A stretch of 7,999 nt of DNA. Origin: Endomicrobiia bacterium (GTDB lineage: Bacteria; Elusimicrobiota; Endomicrobiia; Endomicrobiales; Endomicrobiaceae). The position numbers and the translations under genes are program-made. The stretch covers positions 1 through 7,999 of the forward strand of contig BNVT01000054.1 in NCBI GenBank assembly GCA_025998295.1, written 5' to 3'. The notes beneath the pieces were generated by a model. It saw only the letters and a list, made by a program, of their open reading frames with translations, did not search any database and was not told the DNA's origin. Numbering within the stretch: position 1 is the first letter of the stretch; every line of letters begins with the position of its first letter. Of this stretch, positions 1-5,787 are shown piece by piece.

Positions 1-156
1 TCAGATGTAATGGATTTAGTATTAATGGGAGTAAAGAAAGCATTTGATAAAAGAGTCAAGGATAGCAAGGAGAGAAGAGAAGAAGAGAAAAGAAGAGAAA
101 AGAAGAGAAAAGAAAAGATAGGGCAAGGAGGTGAGCAAAGCAGATACAGGACTTAA
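1..156 (+). CDS. 3' end of an unidentified, highly charged protein (partial)
   Basis: An open frame enters from the left edge and stops at TAA 154-156, giving 51 codons with no stop. The first 20 residues (SDVMDLVLMGVKKAFDKRVK) look like an ordinary amphipathic helix. The rest is almost entirely Arg, Glu and Lys (residues 21-40), encoded by a pure-purine tract. That tract contains three exact copies of the 10-bp unit agaagagaaa (81-110). Because 10 is not a multiple of three, the repeat shifts phase, so the charged tail may have come from repeat slippage rather than selection. No family was recognised. It may be the intact C-terminus of a gene outside the window or part of the decayed locus that continues to position 394. 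Confidence 0.35.
   Translation, partial: SDVMDLVLMGVKKAFDKRVKDSKERREEEKRREKKRKEKIGQGGEQSRYRT
81..110. repeat. Three tandem copies of a 10-bp purine repeat
   Basis: Three exact tandem copies of agaagagaaa lie inside a longer all-purine tract (about 66-119). They fall within the open frame that enters from the left edge. This is a simple slippage-prone repeat. Confidence 0.8.
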
Positions 157-245
157 CAGAACTCAAAAACAAAATACATGCAAACACACTAGTTCTAAGC
201 AAATACAGATTTATTAGGACTTAGGCAAAATACATACAAACACCA
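148..245. repeat. Imperfect direct repeat, two copies
   Basis: Copy A (148-189) and copy B (216-245) both begin with aggactta. Both then carry a matching 19-base block starting aaaatacat and continuing with caaacac or acaaacacc (171-189 and 227-245). Copy B lacks about 12 bases between the two blocks. This looks like a local duplication in decaying DNA. Confidence 0.6.
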
Positions 246-394
246 CTAACCCTAAAAAAGATCAAAGAAGCACTCGAGTGACAAAAGAAGATAAGAAGTT
301 CAATCAAATAAACACTCAAAAGCTGACAAAAGAAGATAAGGAGTTAAATAGGGAGATTTCATCAGATGATGAGGATTTAGTGAAAAATTCATAG
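216..394 (+). pseudogene. Decayed gene fragment with an in-frame 15-codon repeat
   Basis: The frame closed by TAG 392-394 is open back to the stop at 215-217 but has no upstream ATG with a ribosome binding site. It reads DLGKIHTNTTNPKK followed by DQRSTRVTKEDKKFNQ, then INTQKLTKEDKELNRE and ISSDDEDLVKNS. The stretch TKEDKKFN is repeated as TKEDKELN exactly 45 bases (15 codons) later (279-304 against 324-349). That in-frame spacing argues for a coding origin. The hydrophilic, acidic ending looks like a genuine protein C-terminus. It may be the 3' part of the locus whose frame stops at 156. I do not recognise the family. Confidence 0.35.
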
Positions 395-403
395 TATACA
401 TAC

Positions 404-416
404 GGGCTTTTAGCCC
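404..416 (+). terminator. Short GC hairpin after the decayed gene
   Basis: GGGCT (404-408) pairs with AGCCC (412-416) around a three-base loop, ten bases after the TAG at 392-394. The following tract is not a run of T, so termination activity is doubtful. Confidence 0.25.
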
Positions 417-482
417 TATTGAGTGTCAATATCCAACACCCTTATACACCTTGATTATACTTGTTTCTTAAGGAACAATTTG

Positions 483-711
483 TTAAAAGGTTCAAAATAG
501 TCTCTAAAGACAGATATAGTAATTATAAAAGACCTTTTATTAAAAGATTCAAAATAGTCTAAAAAGACAGATATAGTAATTACAAAAGACCTTTTATTAA
601 AAGGTTCAAAATAGTCTTAAAAAGACAGATATAGTAATTACAAAAGACCTTTTATTAAAAGGTTCAAAATAGCCTTAAAAAGACAGATATAGTAATTACA
701 AAAGACCTTTT
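483..711. repeat. Four-copy 57-58 bp tandem repeat with self-complementary arms
   Basis: Copies begin at 483, 540, 597 and 655, each with ttaaaagRttcaaaatag, and run to about 711. Each unit has a central agacagatatagtaatta block and ends aaaagacctttt. Arms AAAAGGT and ACCTTTT sit at the two ends, so each unit can fold on itself; copy 2 has one mismatch (AAAAGAT). Copies 1-3 keep a second small inner stem (GTCT/AGAC) with different loop sequences. There are no unique spacers, so this is not a CRISPR array. I see no reading frame running through the array and no recognisable family. Confidence 0.9.
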
Positions 712-790
712 GGACTGCGATTTAACTTGGGTTGTGAGTATTTGTAATTCTAAAATTTAATACTTAAGTTGCGCGGGAAGTCTATTGGAA

Positions 791-886
791 TTAATCGTAT
801 GGAGCAGAAGCAACCCTGTTATTAGCCTCATTAACAGCATTTTCAGCCGCCTTAAGCTTAGAACGAAACTCCACCTCTAATTGTGG
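791..886 (-). pseudogene. 3' remnant of an unidentified coiled-coil-like gene
   Basis: On the minus strand, between a stop at 887-889 and the TAA at 791-793, the frame encodes 31 residues. They include LEVEFRSKLKAAENAV and then NEANNRVASAPYD. The heptad-like spacing of Leu, Ala and Val among charged and polar residues looks like the C-terminal helix of a real protein. There is no plausible start codon with a ribosome binding site. The composition is less AT-biased than random AT-rich DNA would give. The family was not recognised. Confidence 0.3.
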
Positions 887-997
887 TCATTGTTAAAGAG
901 AAAAGTAAAAGATATGTGGCAGGAAACAGAGGATTTTCATATCAAGCGCACTCGCATATTTGAAGCTACAATAATATTGTACAACAACTTAAAGTAA
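881..997 (+). pseudogene. Possible plus-strand gene remnant, 38 codons
   Basis: The frame is open from after the TAA at 878-880 to the TAA at 995-997. An internal ATG at 914 gives MWQETEDFHIKRTRIFEA and then TIILYNNLK. The peptide has a varied, protein-like composition, but no ribosome binding site precedes the ATG. A 38-codon frame is also within chance expectation, so this may be nothing. Confidence 0.15.
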
Positions 998-1078
998 TTT
1001 GGCTATAGTGGTTTTATCAGGTTGTTTGCCTAAGGGAACTAGTTTTGATAACATGTCTGCAAGCATTACAATTAAGTA
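989..1078 (-). pseudogene. Possible minus-strand gene remnant, 29 codons
   Basis: The frame is bounded by TAG (complement of 1079-1081) and TAA (989-991). It encodes YLIVMLADMLSKLVPL followed by GKQPDKTTIAKLL, a protein-like C-terminus with no proper start. It overlaps the neighbouring plus-strand scrap by nine bases and lies under the proposed lptF promoter. No family was recognised. Confidence 0.2.
1045..1072 (+). promoter_or_regulatory. Sigma-70-type promoter for lptFG
   Basis: The -35 element TTGATA (1045-1050) and the -10 element TACAAT (1067-1072) each match consensus at 5 of 6 bases, with a 16-bp spacer. Transcription would begin near 1079. The leader would be about 90 bases and include the unused AAGGAGG at 1121-1127. 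Confidence 0.5.
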
Positions 1079-1167
1079 CTAACAACAGACCAAGAAAATG
1101 TCTAAATTATCTTGGCACCAAAGGAGGTTCTTAGTTCTACTGCTACATTATTGAACTTGTCAAACAT

Positions 1168-2391
1168 ATGATAAAAAAACTAAGTTTACGATTTAATTCC
1201 TTCGTTAACATGTTAAAAAAGTTACGTTTCGTTGTTAATTTAATTACAGGAAAGATAAAAATATTGCATTTATATCTTGTTAAGGAGTTTTTAGGACATT
1301 TTATTCTTGGAATGATTATTTTTTCCACTGTGCTTCTCATCACTGTGGTGTTTGACACGGTGGATATGCTGATATCAAAAGGTATCGCTCTTTCTATTGT
1401 TTTAAAAATGTTTATTTTTCAACTTCCAGATATTTTATCTTTTTCTATACCTATGTCTATACTTTTTGGTGTGCTTATGGCTTACACAAGATTATCGTCA
1501 AACAATGAAATTACTATAATGAAATCTTCAGGCTTAAATTATAAAACGCTTACAATGCCTATAATAATTCTTGTTTCCGCAATATCTTTATTTCTTATAT
1601 TTTTTAATCATTTATTAGCGCCTTCAATAAATGTCCATAAAAAAGTTCTTGGGGAAGAACTTTTGACAAAAAGACCTCTCTTTAAAATCCAAGAAAAATC
1701 AGTAATGCAAATTAGTGATTATGATTTATATGCAAATAGGGTAAAAAGCAAAGACAATACCCTTTTTGAAGTAACTATATATAAATTTGAAGACAAAGAT
1801 AACAACAGTAAAAATACTGATAAGAGGAGCGTTTTGCCTCAAAAAGATAAAGGTTCATGGCGTATAGCAGCGCCTTTGGCAAAGGTCAAACCTTGCAAAG
1901 ACGGCATCCTGCTGACGCTCTATGACGGGTGGTGGCAAAAGGTGCATCCTTCAGATATGAGCAGTATGCTACAAGTGGCTTTTGAAACTTACACATTTTT
2001 TATACCTCTTGGAGACGCTATTAAAGATTCTGATATACTTATTTCTGCAATAAAAACTCCTGAACTTATCAAAACTATAAAACAATACCGTAGTCAAAAT
2101 AGGTCAATTACGGCATACGAAAAAGATTTATGGTTGAGATGGGTAATGTCCTTTGCACCTTTAGCTTTTGCAATTATCGCTTTACCTATAGGTATAATGA
2201 CAAGCAGAGGGGGTAAGGTAGTAAGCTACGTAGCAAGTTTAGGAATTATTGTAACTTACTATGCCCTACTTATCATTTCTGGAAGTTTAGGTAAAAAAGA
2301 ATACATTTCGTTTGGAATTATATTGTGGCTTCCAAATTTTGTAATTACAACAGTCGGAATTTATTTATTTAGAAAAATGGTTAAAAAATGA
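1168..2391 (+). CDS. lptF: LPS export ABC transporter permease, LptF-type (YjgP/YjgQ family)
   Basis: This is one of the two inner-membrane permeases that, with the LptB ATPase, extract lipopolysaccharide for transfer to the outer membrane. From the ATG at 1168 the product is 407 residues. The order is the family's: TM segments near 44-64, 75-103 and 128-149, a long periplasmic beta-jellyroll-like region (about 150-315), then three C-terminal TM segments (about 323-344, 352-371 and 381-400). The family cytoplasmic motif appears as SSNNEITIMKSSG (110-122), and RPLFKIQEKSV (169-179) is LptF-like. The start is uncertain. The conserved N-terminus begins around KILHLYLVKEF (31-41), so 1168 adds about 30 extra residues without a good ribosome binding site. 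ATG 1210, or TTG 1264 with AGGAAAG ahead of it, are alternatives. The stop overlaps the next gene by four bases. Assignment to LptF rather than LptG rests on gene order and general resemblance. Confidence 0.88.
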   Translation: MIKKLSLRFNSFVNMLKKLRFVVNLITGKIKILHLYLVKEFLGHFILGMIIFSTVLLITVVFDTVDMLISKGIALSIVLKMFIFQLPDILSFSIPMSILFGVLMAYTRLSSNNEITIMKSSGLNYKTLTMPIIILVSAISLFLIFFNHLLAPSINVHKKVLGEELLTKRPLFKIQEKSVMQISDYDLYANRVKSKDNTLFEVTIYKFEDKDNNSKNTDKRSVLPQKDKGSWRIAAPLAKVKPCKDGILLTLYDGWWQKVHPSDMSSMLQVAFETYTFFIPLGDAIKDSDILISAIKTPELIKTIKQYRSQNRSITAYEKDLWLRWVMSFAPLAFAIIALPIGIMTSRGGKVVSYVASLGIIVTYYALLIISGSLGKKEYISFGIILWLPNFVITTVGIYLFRKMVKK

Positions 2392-3476
2392 TAAAAATCC
2401 TCGATAAATATATTATTAGAAATTTTGCAAAAACTTTTGTGTTTATGGCGGCGGCGCTTTCGCTTGTAACAGTAATATCTGAATCATTGCAGCTAATAAA
2501 TCTTTATATGAAGTATAAAGCCCCTTTTGGTCTTATATTTCTTCATCAGATTTCAAATATTCCTGAAAATCTTATGCAAGCGCTTCCTATAGCTACGCTT
2601 TTAGCCGTGTTATTTTCTTTCAGCAATTTATCGCAAAACAATGAAATAACAGTAATTAAAGCTGCCGGAATAAATATATGGCGAATTATAACAATATTTC
2701 TTATAACGGGTTTTATTATAGGGACGGGCGATTTTACCGTTAGAGAAACTATTGTTCCAAAAACAAGTTTGTACAACGAAAAAATAAAAAAAGAAAAAAT
2801 AGAAAAAGAAAAAATATTAATCCAAATGGACTATCACAACCAAATAGTAACTTTGCCTGATAACACAAGAATAACAATAGGGCACTTAGATACGAAAGCT
2901 GGCATAATGGAAGATGTTGTAATGGAAAAATACAATGATGCATTTGTAATAGAAAAACTTATTTTAGCCAAAGAAGCAAGATGGGAAAACAATTCTTGGG
3001 TTTTTAAAAACGGTGTCATAAGAAATTTTAATATTAAACCTTGGGATGAAATGTACTTTAAAGATTATAACGCCTACGTGCATATAACACCGAAAAATTT
3101 GACAGTAAAAACAAAAAACGTTCGCCTTGAAGCTATGAGTGTTTGCGAATTTAATAAACATATAAACCAACTAAAAACTTTTGGACAAGATGTAGTTAAG
3201 GCAAAAATTATCTTAAATACGAGGTTTGCATCGATGTTCTCACATATTGTAATAATGATGATTGCTATTCCTTTTGCAATGGGCATAGGGAAAAGATTAA
3301 ATAAAATGGTAAGTTTTATCCTTGCGGTGTGTGCGGCATTTGCTTATTGGAGCGTACAGGCGATAGCAAGATCGCTGGGTGAAAACCTGATACTGTCTCC
3401 ACCTATTGCCGCTTGGCTTCCAAATATTATATTTTTAGCGATCGGGATTTATTTTCTTATAAAAGTAAAAAAATAG
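2388..3476 (+). CDS. lptG: LPS export ABC transporter permease, LptG-type (YjgP/YjgQ family)
   Basis: This is the partner permease to the gene before it; the two would form the LptB2FG inner-membrane LPS extractor. The 362 residues match the family length. The N-terminus MIKILDKYIIRNFAKTF is typical. TM segments lie near 13-33, 44-77 and 96-116, a periplasmic domain covers about 117-280, and TM segments follow near 282-300, 306-326 and 340-358. The motif LSQNNEITVIKAAGIN (81-96) is the conserved cytoplasmic loop. The pattern ARWENNSWVFKNG (197-209) and the later FNKHINQL..FGQD (255-268) are LptG-like. A Lys/Glu-rich stretch (131-142) sits at the start of the periplasmic region. The ATG overlaps the preceding stop (ATGA, 2388-2391), and no independent ribosome binding site is visible, so translation is probably coupled. 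Confidence 0.9.
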   Translation: MIKILDKYIIRNFAKTFVFMAAALSLVTVISESLQLINLYMKYKAPFGLIFLHQISNIPENLMQALPIATLLAVLFSFSNLSQNNEITVIKAAGINIWRIITIFLITGFIIGTGDFTVRETIVPKTSLYNEKIKKEKIEKEKILIQMDYHNQIVTLPDNTRITIGHLDTKAGIMEDVVMEKYNDAFVIEKLILAKEARWENNSWVFKNGVIRNFNIKPWDEMYFKDYNAYVHITPKNLTVKTKNVRLEAMSVCEFNKHINQLKTFGQDVVKAKIILNTRFASMFSHIVIMMIAIPFAMGIGKRLNKMVSFILAVCAAFAYWSVQAIARSLGENLILSPPIAAWLPNIIFLAIGIYFLIKVKK

Positions 3477-3618
3477 TTGTACGGTCAGCTAGCTTTATAT
3501 TGATATACATGACCAAATATATGGAATCTTTTACGGTTTCAGCTGTACTTGTAATGAGGATTTGCAGCTACATATTAAGTTTTGATTAAAATATGTCTGA
3601 ATGCGCATTGTATAATTT

Positions 3619-3627
3619 TGTTATAAT
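3619..3627 (+). promoter_or_regulatory. Extended -10 promoter for the NifU-like gene
   Basis: TGTTATAAT (3619-3627) is a perfect extended -10 (TGnTATAAT), and a second TATAAT lies at 3611-3616. No good -35 stands at the right distance, which extended -10 promoters tolerate. Transcription would begin near 3634, about 70 bases ahead of the gene, with a T-rich leader. Confidence 0.5.
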
Positions 3628-3702
3628 GTTTGGCAGAATAGAAATGGTATTTTTGTGTTTTTTTATTTTTGATTTTTTTTGGACTTGAAATAGGAGATAA
3701 AA

Positions 3703-3930
3703 ATGACTTTGAAAGAGAAGGTAGAAAAGACTTTGGAATCCGTAAGACCACATTTGCAAGCAGATGGCGGAAATGTTGAATTGATAGATGTTACTGAGGA
3801 TGGAATTGTAAAGGTAAAGCTTACAGGCGCATGCGGATCGTGCCCGATGTCAGCTATGACTTTACAATACGGCGTTACAAATGCAATTAAGCAGGCTATT
3901 CCTGAAGTAAAAGAAGTTCAATCTATATAG
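3703..3930 (+). CDS. Stand-alone NifU C-terminal-domain (Nfu-type) Fe-S scaffold protein
   Basis: This is a cytoplasmic Fe-S cluster scaffold or carrier. The 75 residues consist of a single NifU C-terminal domain. The family block HLQADGGNVELIDV is at 17-30, and the cluster-binding CxxC lies in GACGSCPMS (42-50) with Cys44 and Cys47. Neither the N-terminal IscU-like domain nor the ferredoxin domain of full NifU is present, which is common for this small family. ATG 3703 is preceded by AGGAG at 3692-3696, a good ribosome binding site. Gaps of about 230-240 bases on each side and a candidate promoter of its own suggest a single-gene transcript. It would deliver [4Fe-4S] clusters to target enzymes; the specific targets cannot be read from the sequence. 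Confidence 0.93.
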   Translation: MTLKEKVEKTLESVRPHLQADGGNVELIDVTEDGIVKVKLTGACGSCPMSAMTLQYGVTNAIKQAIPEVKEVQSI

Positions 3931-4097
3931 CCAATTGACTTCTGTACTAGTGAGTTTTGCGCTACTTAGATTTCAGAAAAAATTTTGGCTGTTTTATGAG
4001 AGGCAATATTTTGAAATAGTTACAAAAAAGATGTGATAAACATTTAAAAAGCTATGATAAAAAGATAAAAAAAGGAGTTTCCATTAAATCGTACATG

Positions 4098-4126
4098 TTG
4101 AATTTTGATGCTAAAAGCGTTTTAAA
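4098..4126 (+). promoter_or_regulatory. Weak promoter candidate for lysC
   Basis: TTGAAT (4098-4103) and TTTAAA (4121-4126) are spaced by 17 bp, each matching consensus at about 4 of 6 bases. An offset alternative is TTGATG (4105-4110) with TATAGA (4129-4134), spacer 18. In this AT-rich gap such matches are expected by chance. I saw no lysine-riboswitch core or attenuator upstream of lysC. Confidence 0.25.
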
Positions 4127-4173
4127 AATATAGACGAGTTTTATATATCTGCAGTCTTTGGGAAGGGGGCAAG

Positions 4174-5409
4174 ATGGCTACTGTAGTCATGAAGTTTGGC
4201 GGTTCTTCTGTAGCGGATGCTGATAAAATAAAACATGTTGCCGGAAAAATAGTTGCAAGGAGAGGTGCCGGCAATAAAGTTGTTGTTGTAGTTTCGGCCC
4301 CCGGTGATACAACAGATGACTTGCTCGCAATGGCTGATAAAATTACATCCAATCCTCCTGCCAGAGAAATGGACGTGTTGCTTGCGACTGGAGAAATGGT
4401 TTCTAGTTCACTTCTTGCAATGGCGCTTAGTGCTATTGGTGAAAAAGCAATTTCTATGACAGGACCGCAAGCAGGAATCCTTGCAGATACCAATTATACT
4501 CACGCAAAGATCAAGAAAGTTAATCCTAAAAAAATTAGAGCTCAGCTTGCAAAAAACAATATAGTTATAGTTGCAGGCTTTCAGGCTTTAAATCATAAGG
4601 GCGATATAACAACATTAGGCAGGGGAGGATCAGATTTAACAGCAGTTGCTTTAGCGGCAGGATTAAAAGCCGATTCTTGTGAAATATATTCCGATGTGGA
4701 AGGCGTGTATACAACCGATCCCAGGGTTGTAAGAAATGCAACCAAACTCGACTATCTGTCTTATGACGAAATGCTTGAAATGTCAGGTTCAGGAGCTCAA
4801 GTGTTGCAGTCAAGAAGCATAGAAGTTGCAAAAAAGTTTGGTGTTGAAATACATGCAAGAAGCACTTTCAGCCAAAACCAAGGGACTATAATAACAAGTG
4901 AAGAAAAAATCTGGAGGGGAAAGATGGAAACATTGCTTGTTTCGGGGATAACTTTTGCCAAAAATCAGGCAAAGTTTACAATAATAGATTTGCCGGATAT
5001 TCCAGGTGTAGCGTCAAAAATATTCTGCGGACTTACAAAAATCGGAGTCAACGTAGATATGATTATTCAATCTGCTGCAGTAGACAAAAAAAATAACATT
5101 TCATTTACGGTAGGCAGGCAGGATATGAAAAGGGCGCATGCGGAACTTGATAAGATAGCCAGCGAATTTAAGTCTCCGCAGGTTGTATACGATGAACATG
5201 TTGCAAAAATTTCGGTTATAGGAATAGGAATGAGAAGCCATTCTGGTGTAGCGGCAAAAATGTTTGATATTTTTTGTAGAAAGGGTATCAACATTGAAAT
5301 GATTTCCACCAGCGAAATTAAAATATCATGTATAGTGGATGAACTTGATATGCTAAGAGCCGTAGAAGAGTTGCATAAAGGTTTTGGGCTTTCCAAGAAG
5401 CGCCAGTAA
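4174..5409 (+). CDS. lysC: Aspartokinase with two C-terminal ACT domains
   Basis: The enzyme phosphorylates L-aspartate with ATP to beta-aspartyl phosphate, the first step toward lysine, diaminopimelate, threonine and methionine. The 411 residues fit the monofunctional lysine-sensitive class. The kinase core shows KFGGSSV (7-13), SAPGDTTD (41-48), ATGE (71-74), TTLGRGGSDLTA (146-157) and YSDVEGVYTTDPR (172-184). ACT domain 1 spans about 255-335 and ACT domain 2 about 343-405, with ISVIGIGMRSHSGV typical of the second. Feedback inhibition by an end-product amino acid is therefore expected. AAGGGGG at 4163-4169 is a strong ribosome binding site for ATG 4174. The segment SGSGAQVLQSRSIEVAKK (204-221) has Gln-Ser where many relatives have His-Pro. 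Unlike ThrA or MetL it has no fused homoserine dehydrogenase. Confidence 0.96.
   Translation: MATVVMKFGGSSVADADKIKHVAGKIVARRGAGNKVVVVVSAPGDTTDDLLAMADKITSNPPAREMDVLLATGEMVSSSLLAMALSAIGEKAISMTGPQAGILADTNYTHAKIKKVNPKKIRAQLAKNNIVIVAGFQALNHKGDITTLGRGGSDLTAVALAAGLKADSCEIYSDVEGVYTTDPRVVRNATKLDYLSYDEMLEMSGSGAQVLQSRSIEVAKKFGVEIHARSTFSQNQGTIITSEEKIWRGKMETLLVSGITFAKNQAKFTIIDLPDIPGVASKIFCGLTKIGVNVDMIIQSAAVDKKNNISFTVGRQDMKRAHAELDKIASEFKSPQVVYDEHVAKISVIGIGMRSHSGVAAKMFDIFCRKGINIEMISTSEIKISCIVDELDMLRAVEELHKGFGLSKKRQ
4913..5409 (+). CDS. lysC: Internal translation start: aspartokinase beta (regulatory) subunit
   Basis: Inside lysC, GGAGGGG (4913-4919) stands just ahead of an in-frame ATG at 4924, codon 251. 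Initiation there would give a 161-residue peptide made of both ACT domains alone. In Bacillus subtilis and Corynebacterium glutamicum, lysC makes such a beta subunit from an in-frame internal start at nearly the same place, and the enzyme assembles as alpha2beta2. The ribosome binding site here is as good as that of the full-length gene, and it falls exactly at the junction between catalytic and regulatory parts. Use of the start is inferred. The feature begins at the ribosome binding site; the coding part is 4924-5409. Confidence 0.65.
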
Positions 5410-5422
5410 GGGGATTTGTCAT

Positions 5423-5599
5423 ATGAGGTCAAAAGGGTTTGCATTAGTAGAACTTATAATAATAATCGTAATAATAGGAGTACTAAGTATTGTAGCTATT
5501 CCTGTATATAAAAGTTACATAAATAAAACAAAAATTGCACAAAACAATGCCGGCATTGAAAAGTCTGCAGAAAAAGAAATCTCTAAGACAATGCCTTAA
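5423..5599 (+). CDS. Very short type IV pilin-like protein (possibly truncated)
   Basis: The 58 residues begin MRSKGFALVELIIIIVII. KG followed by FALVE is a classic prepilin peptidase site, with short basic leader, Gly-1, Phe+1 and Glu+5. The hydrophobic helix runs through mature residues 1-21, then Pro22 and a polar helix containing Tyr24 and Tyr27. The mature form would be only 53 residues with no C-terminal globular beta-sheet or disulfide loop, against roughly 110-160 for ordinary pilins. AAGGGG (5408-5413), overlapping the lysC stop, is the ribosome binding site for ATG 5423. An upstream in-frame ATG at 5384 lies inside lysC, and using it would lengthen the leader. It may be an intact short pilin, like the roughly 61-residue Geobacter PilA, or the 5' stub of a pilin gene. 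The downstream sequence is full of stops and shows no recognisable pilin tail. Confidence 0.65.
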   Translation: MRSKGFALVELIIIIVIIGVLSIVAIPVYKSYINKTKIAQNNAGIEKSAEKEISKTMP

Positions 5600-5787
5600 G
5601 TGTAAGCTAGGCAATCAGTAAATAGTAGGTATATATAGGGTGATACTTGTCAAGGATTATGCGTTTCCTTTAAGTGATTAGGAAAATGAAATTTAAAACT
5701 CTGTATTCTTATAAACATTAGCGCCAAGTCAAGGTAGTGTGACACCCGCCCCTAATGAAATTTGCATATAGGTTTATAAGAGGCTTA
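5600..5787. other. Gap between the pilin-like gene and mlaF
   Basis: No gene is seen in these 188 bases. TTGTCA (5647-5652) is a fair -35 but has only TTAAGT (5670-5675) at 17 bp. TATAAA (5710-5715) lacks a good -35. A GC-richer patch (5721-5752) with the small palindrome GTGTgACAC (5737-5745) stands out from its surroundings. Promoter activity for the mla pair is likely but not located with confidence. Confidence 0.4.

Larger units (their letters stand above)
712..1044. other. Non-coding flank with scattered coding debris
   Basis: Apart from the tandem array and short fragments listed separately, the stretch between the decayed gene (to 394) and the lptF promoter holds no credible intact gene. 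No tRNA cloverleaf or other RNA gene was recognised. Stops are frequent in all frames, and the three fragments found (31, 38 and 29 codons) lie on both strands. This is the pattern of an eroding accessory region. Confidence 0.5.

Noticed and set aside
489..670. GGTTCAAAAT motifs resembling a tRNA T-arm
   Set aside because: They are part of the tandem unit; no acceptor stem, anticodon arm or D-arm can be built around them.
483..711. Possible CRISPR array
   Set aside because: The whole 57-58 bp unit is repeated; there are no unique spacers between conserved repeats.
3929..3994. AGCCAA/TTGGCT complementarity after the NifU-like gene as a terminator
   Set aside because: The arms are about 48 bases apart, too far for a normal intrinsic terminator.
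4095..4133. 12-codon ORF upstream of lysC as a possible leader peptide
   Set aside because: The nearest AAAGGAG (4071-4077) is 17 bases from the ATG, the peptide has no run of regulatory amino acids, and no attenuator hairpin follows.
3931..4173. Lysine riboswitch upstream of lysC
   Set aside because: None of the conserved core sequences or the multi-helix layout could be recognised.
4122..4493. 123-codon minus-strand ORF within lysC
   Set aside because: Shadow of a strongly conserved aspartokinase coding region in another frame.
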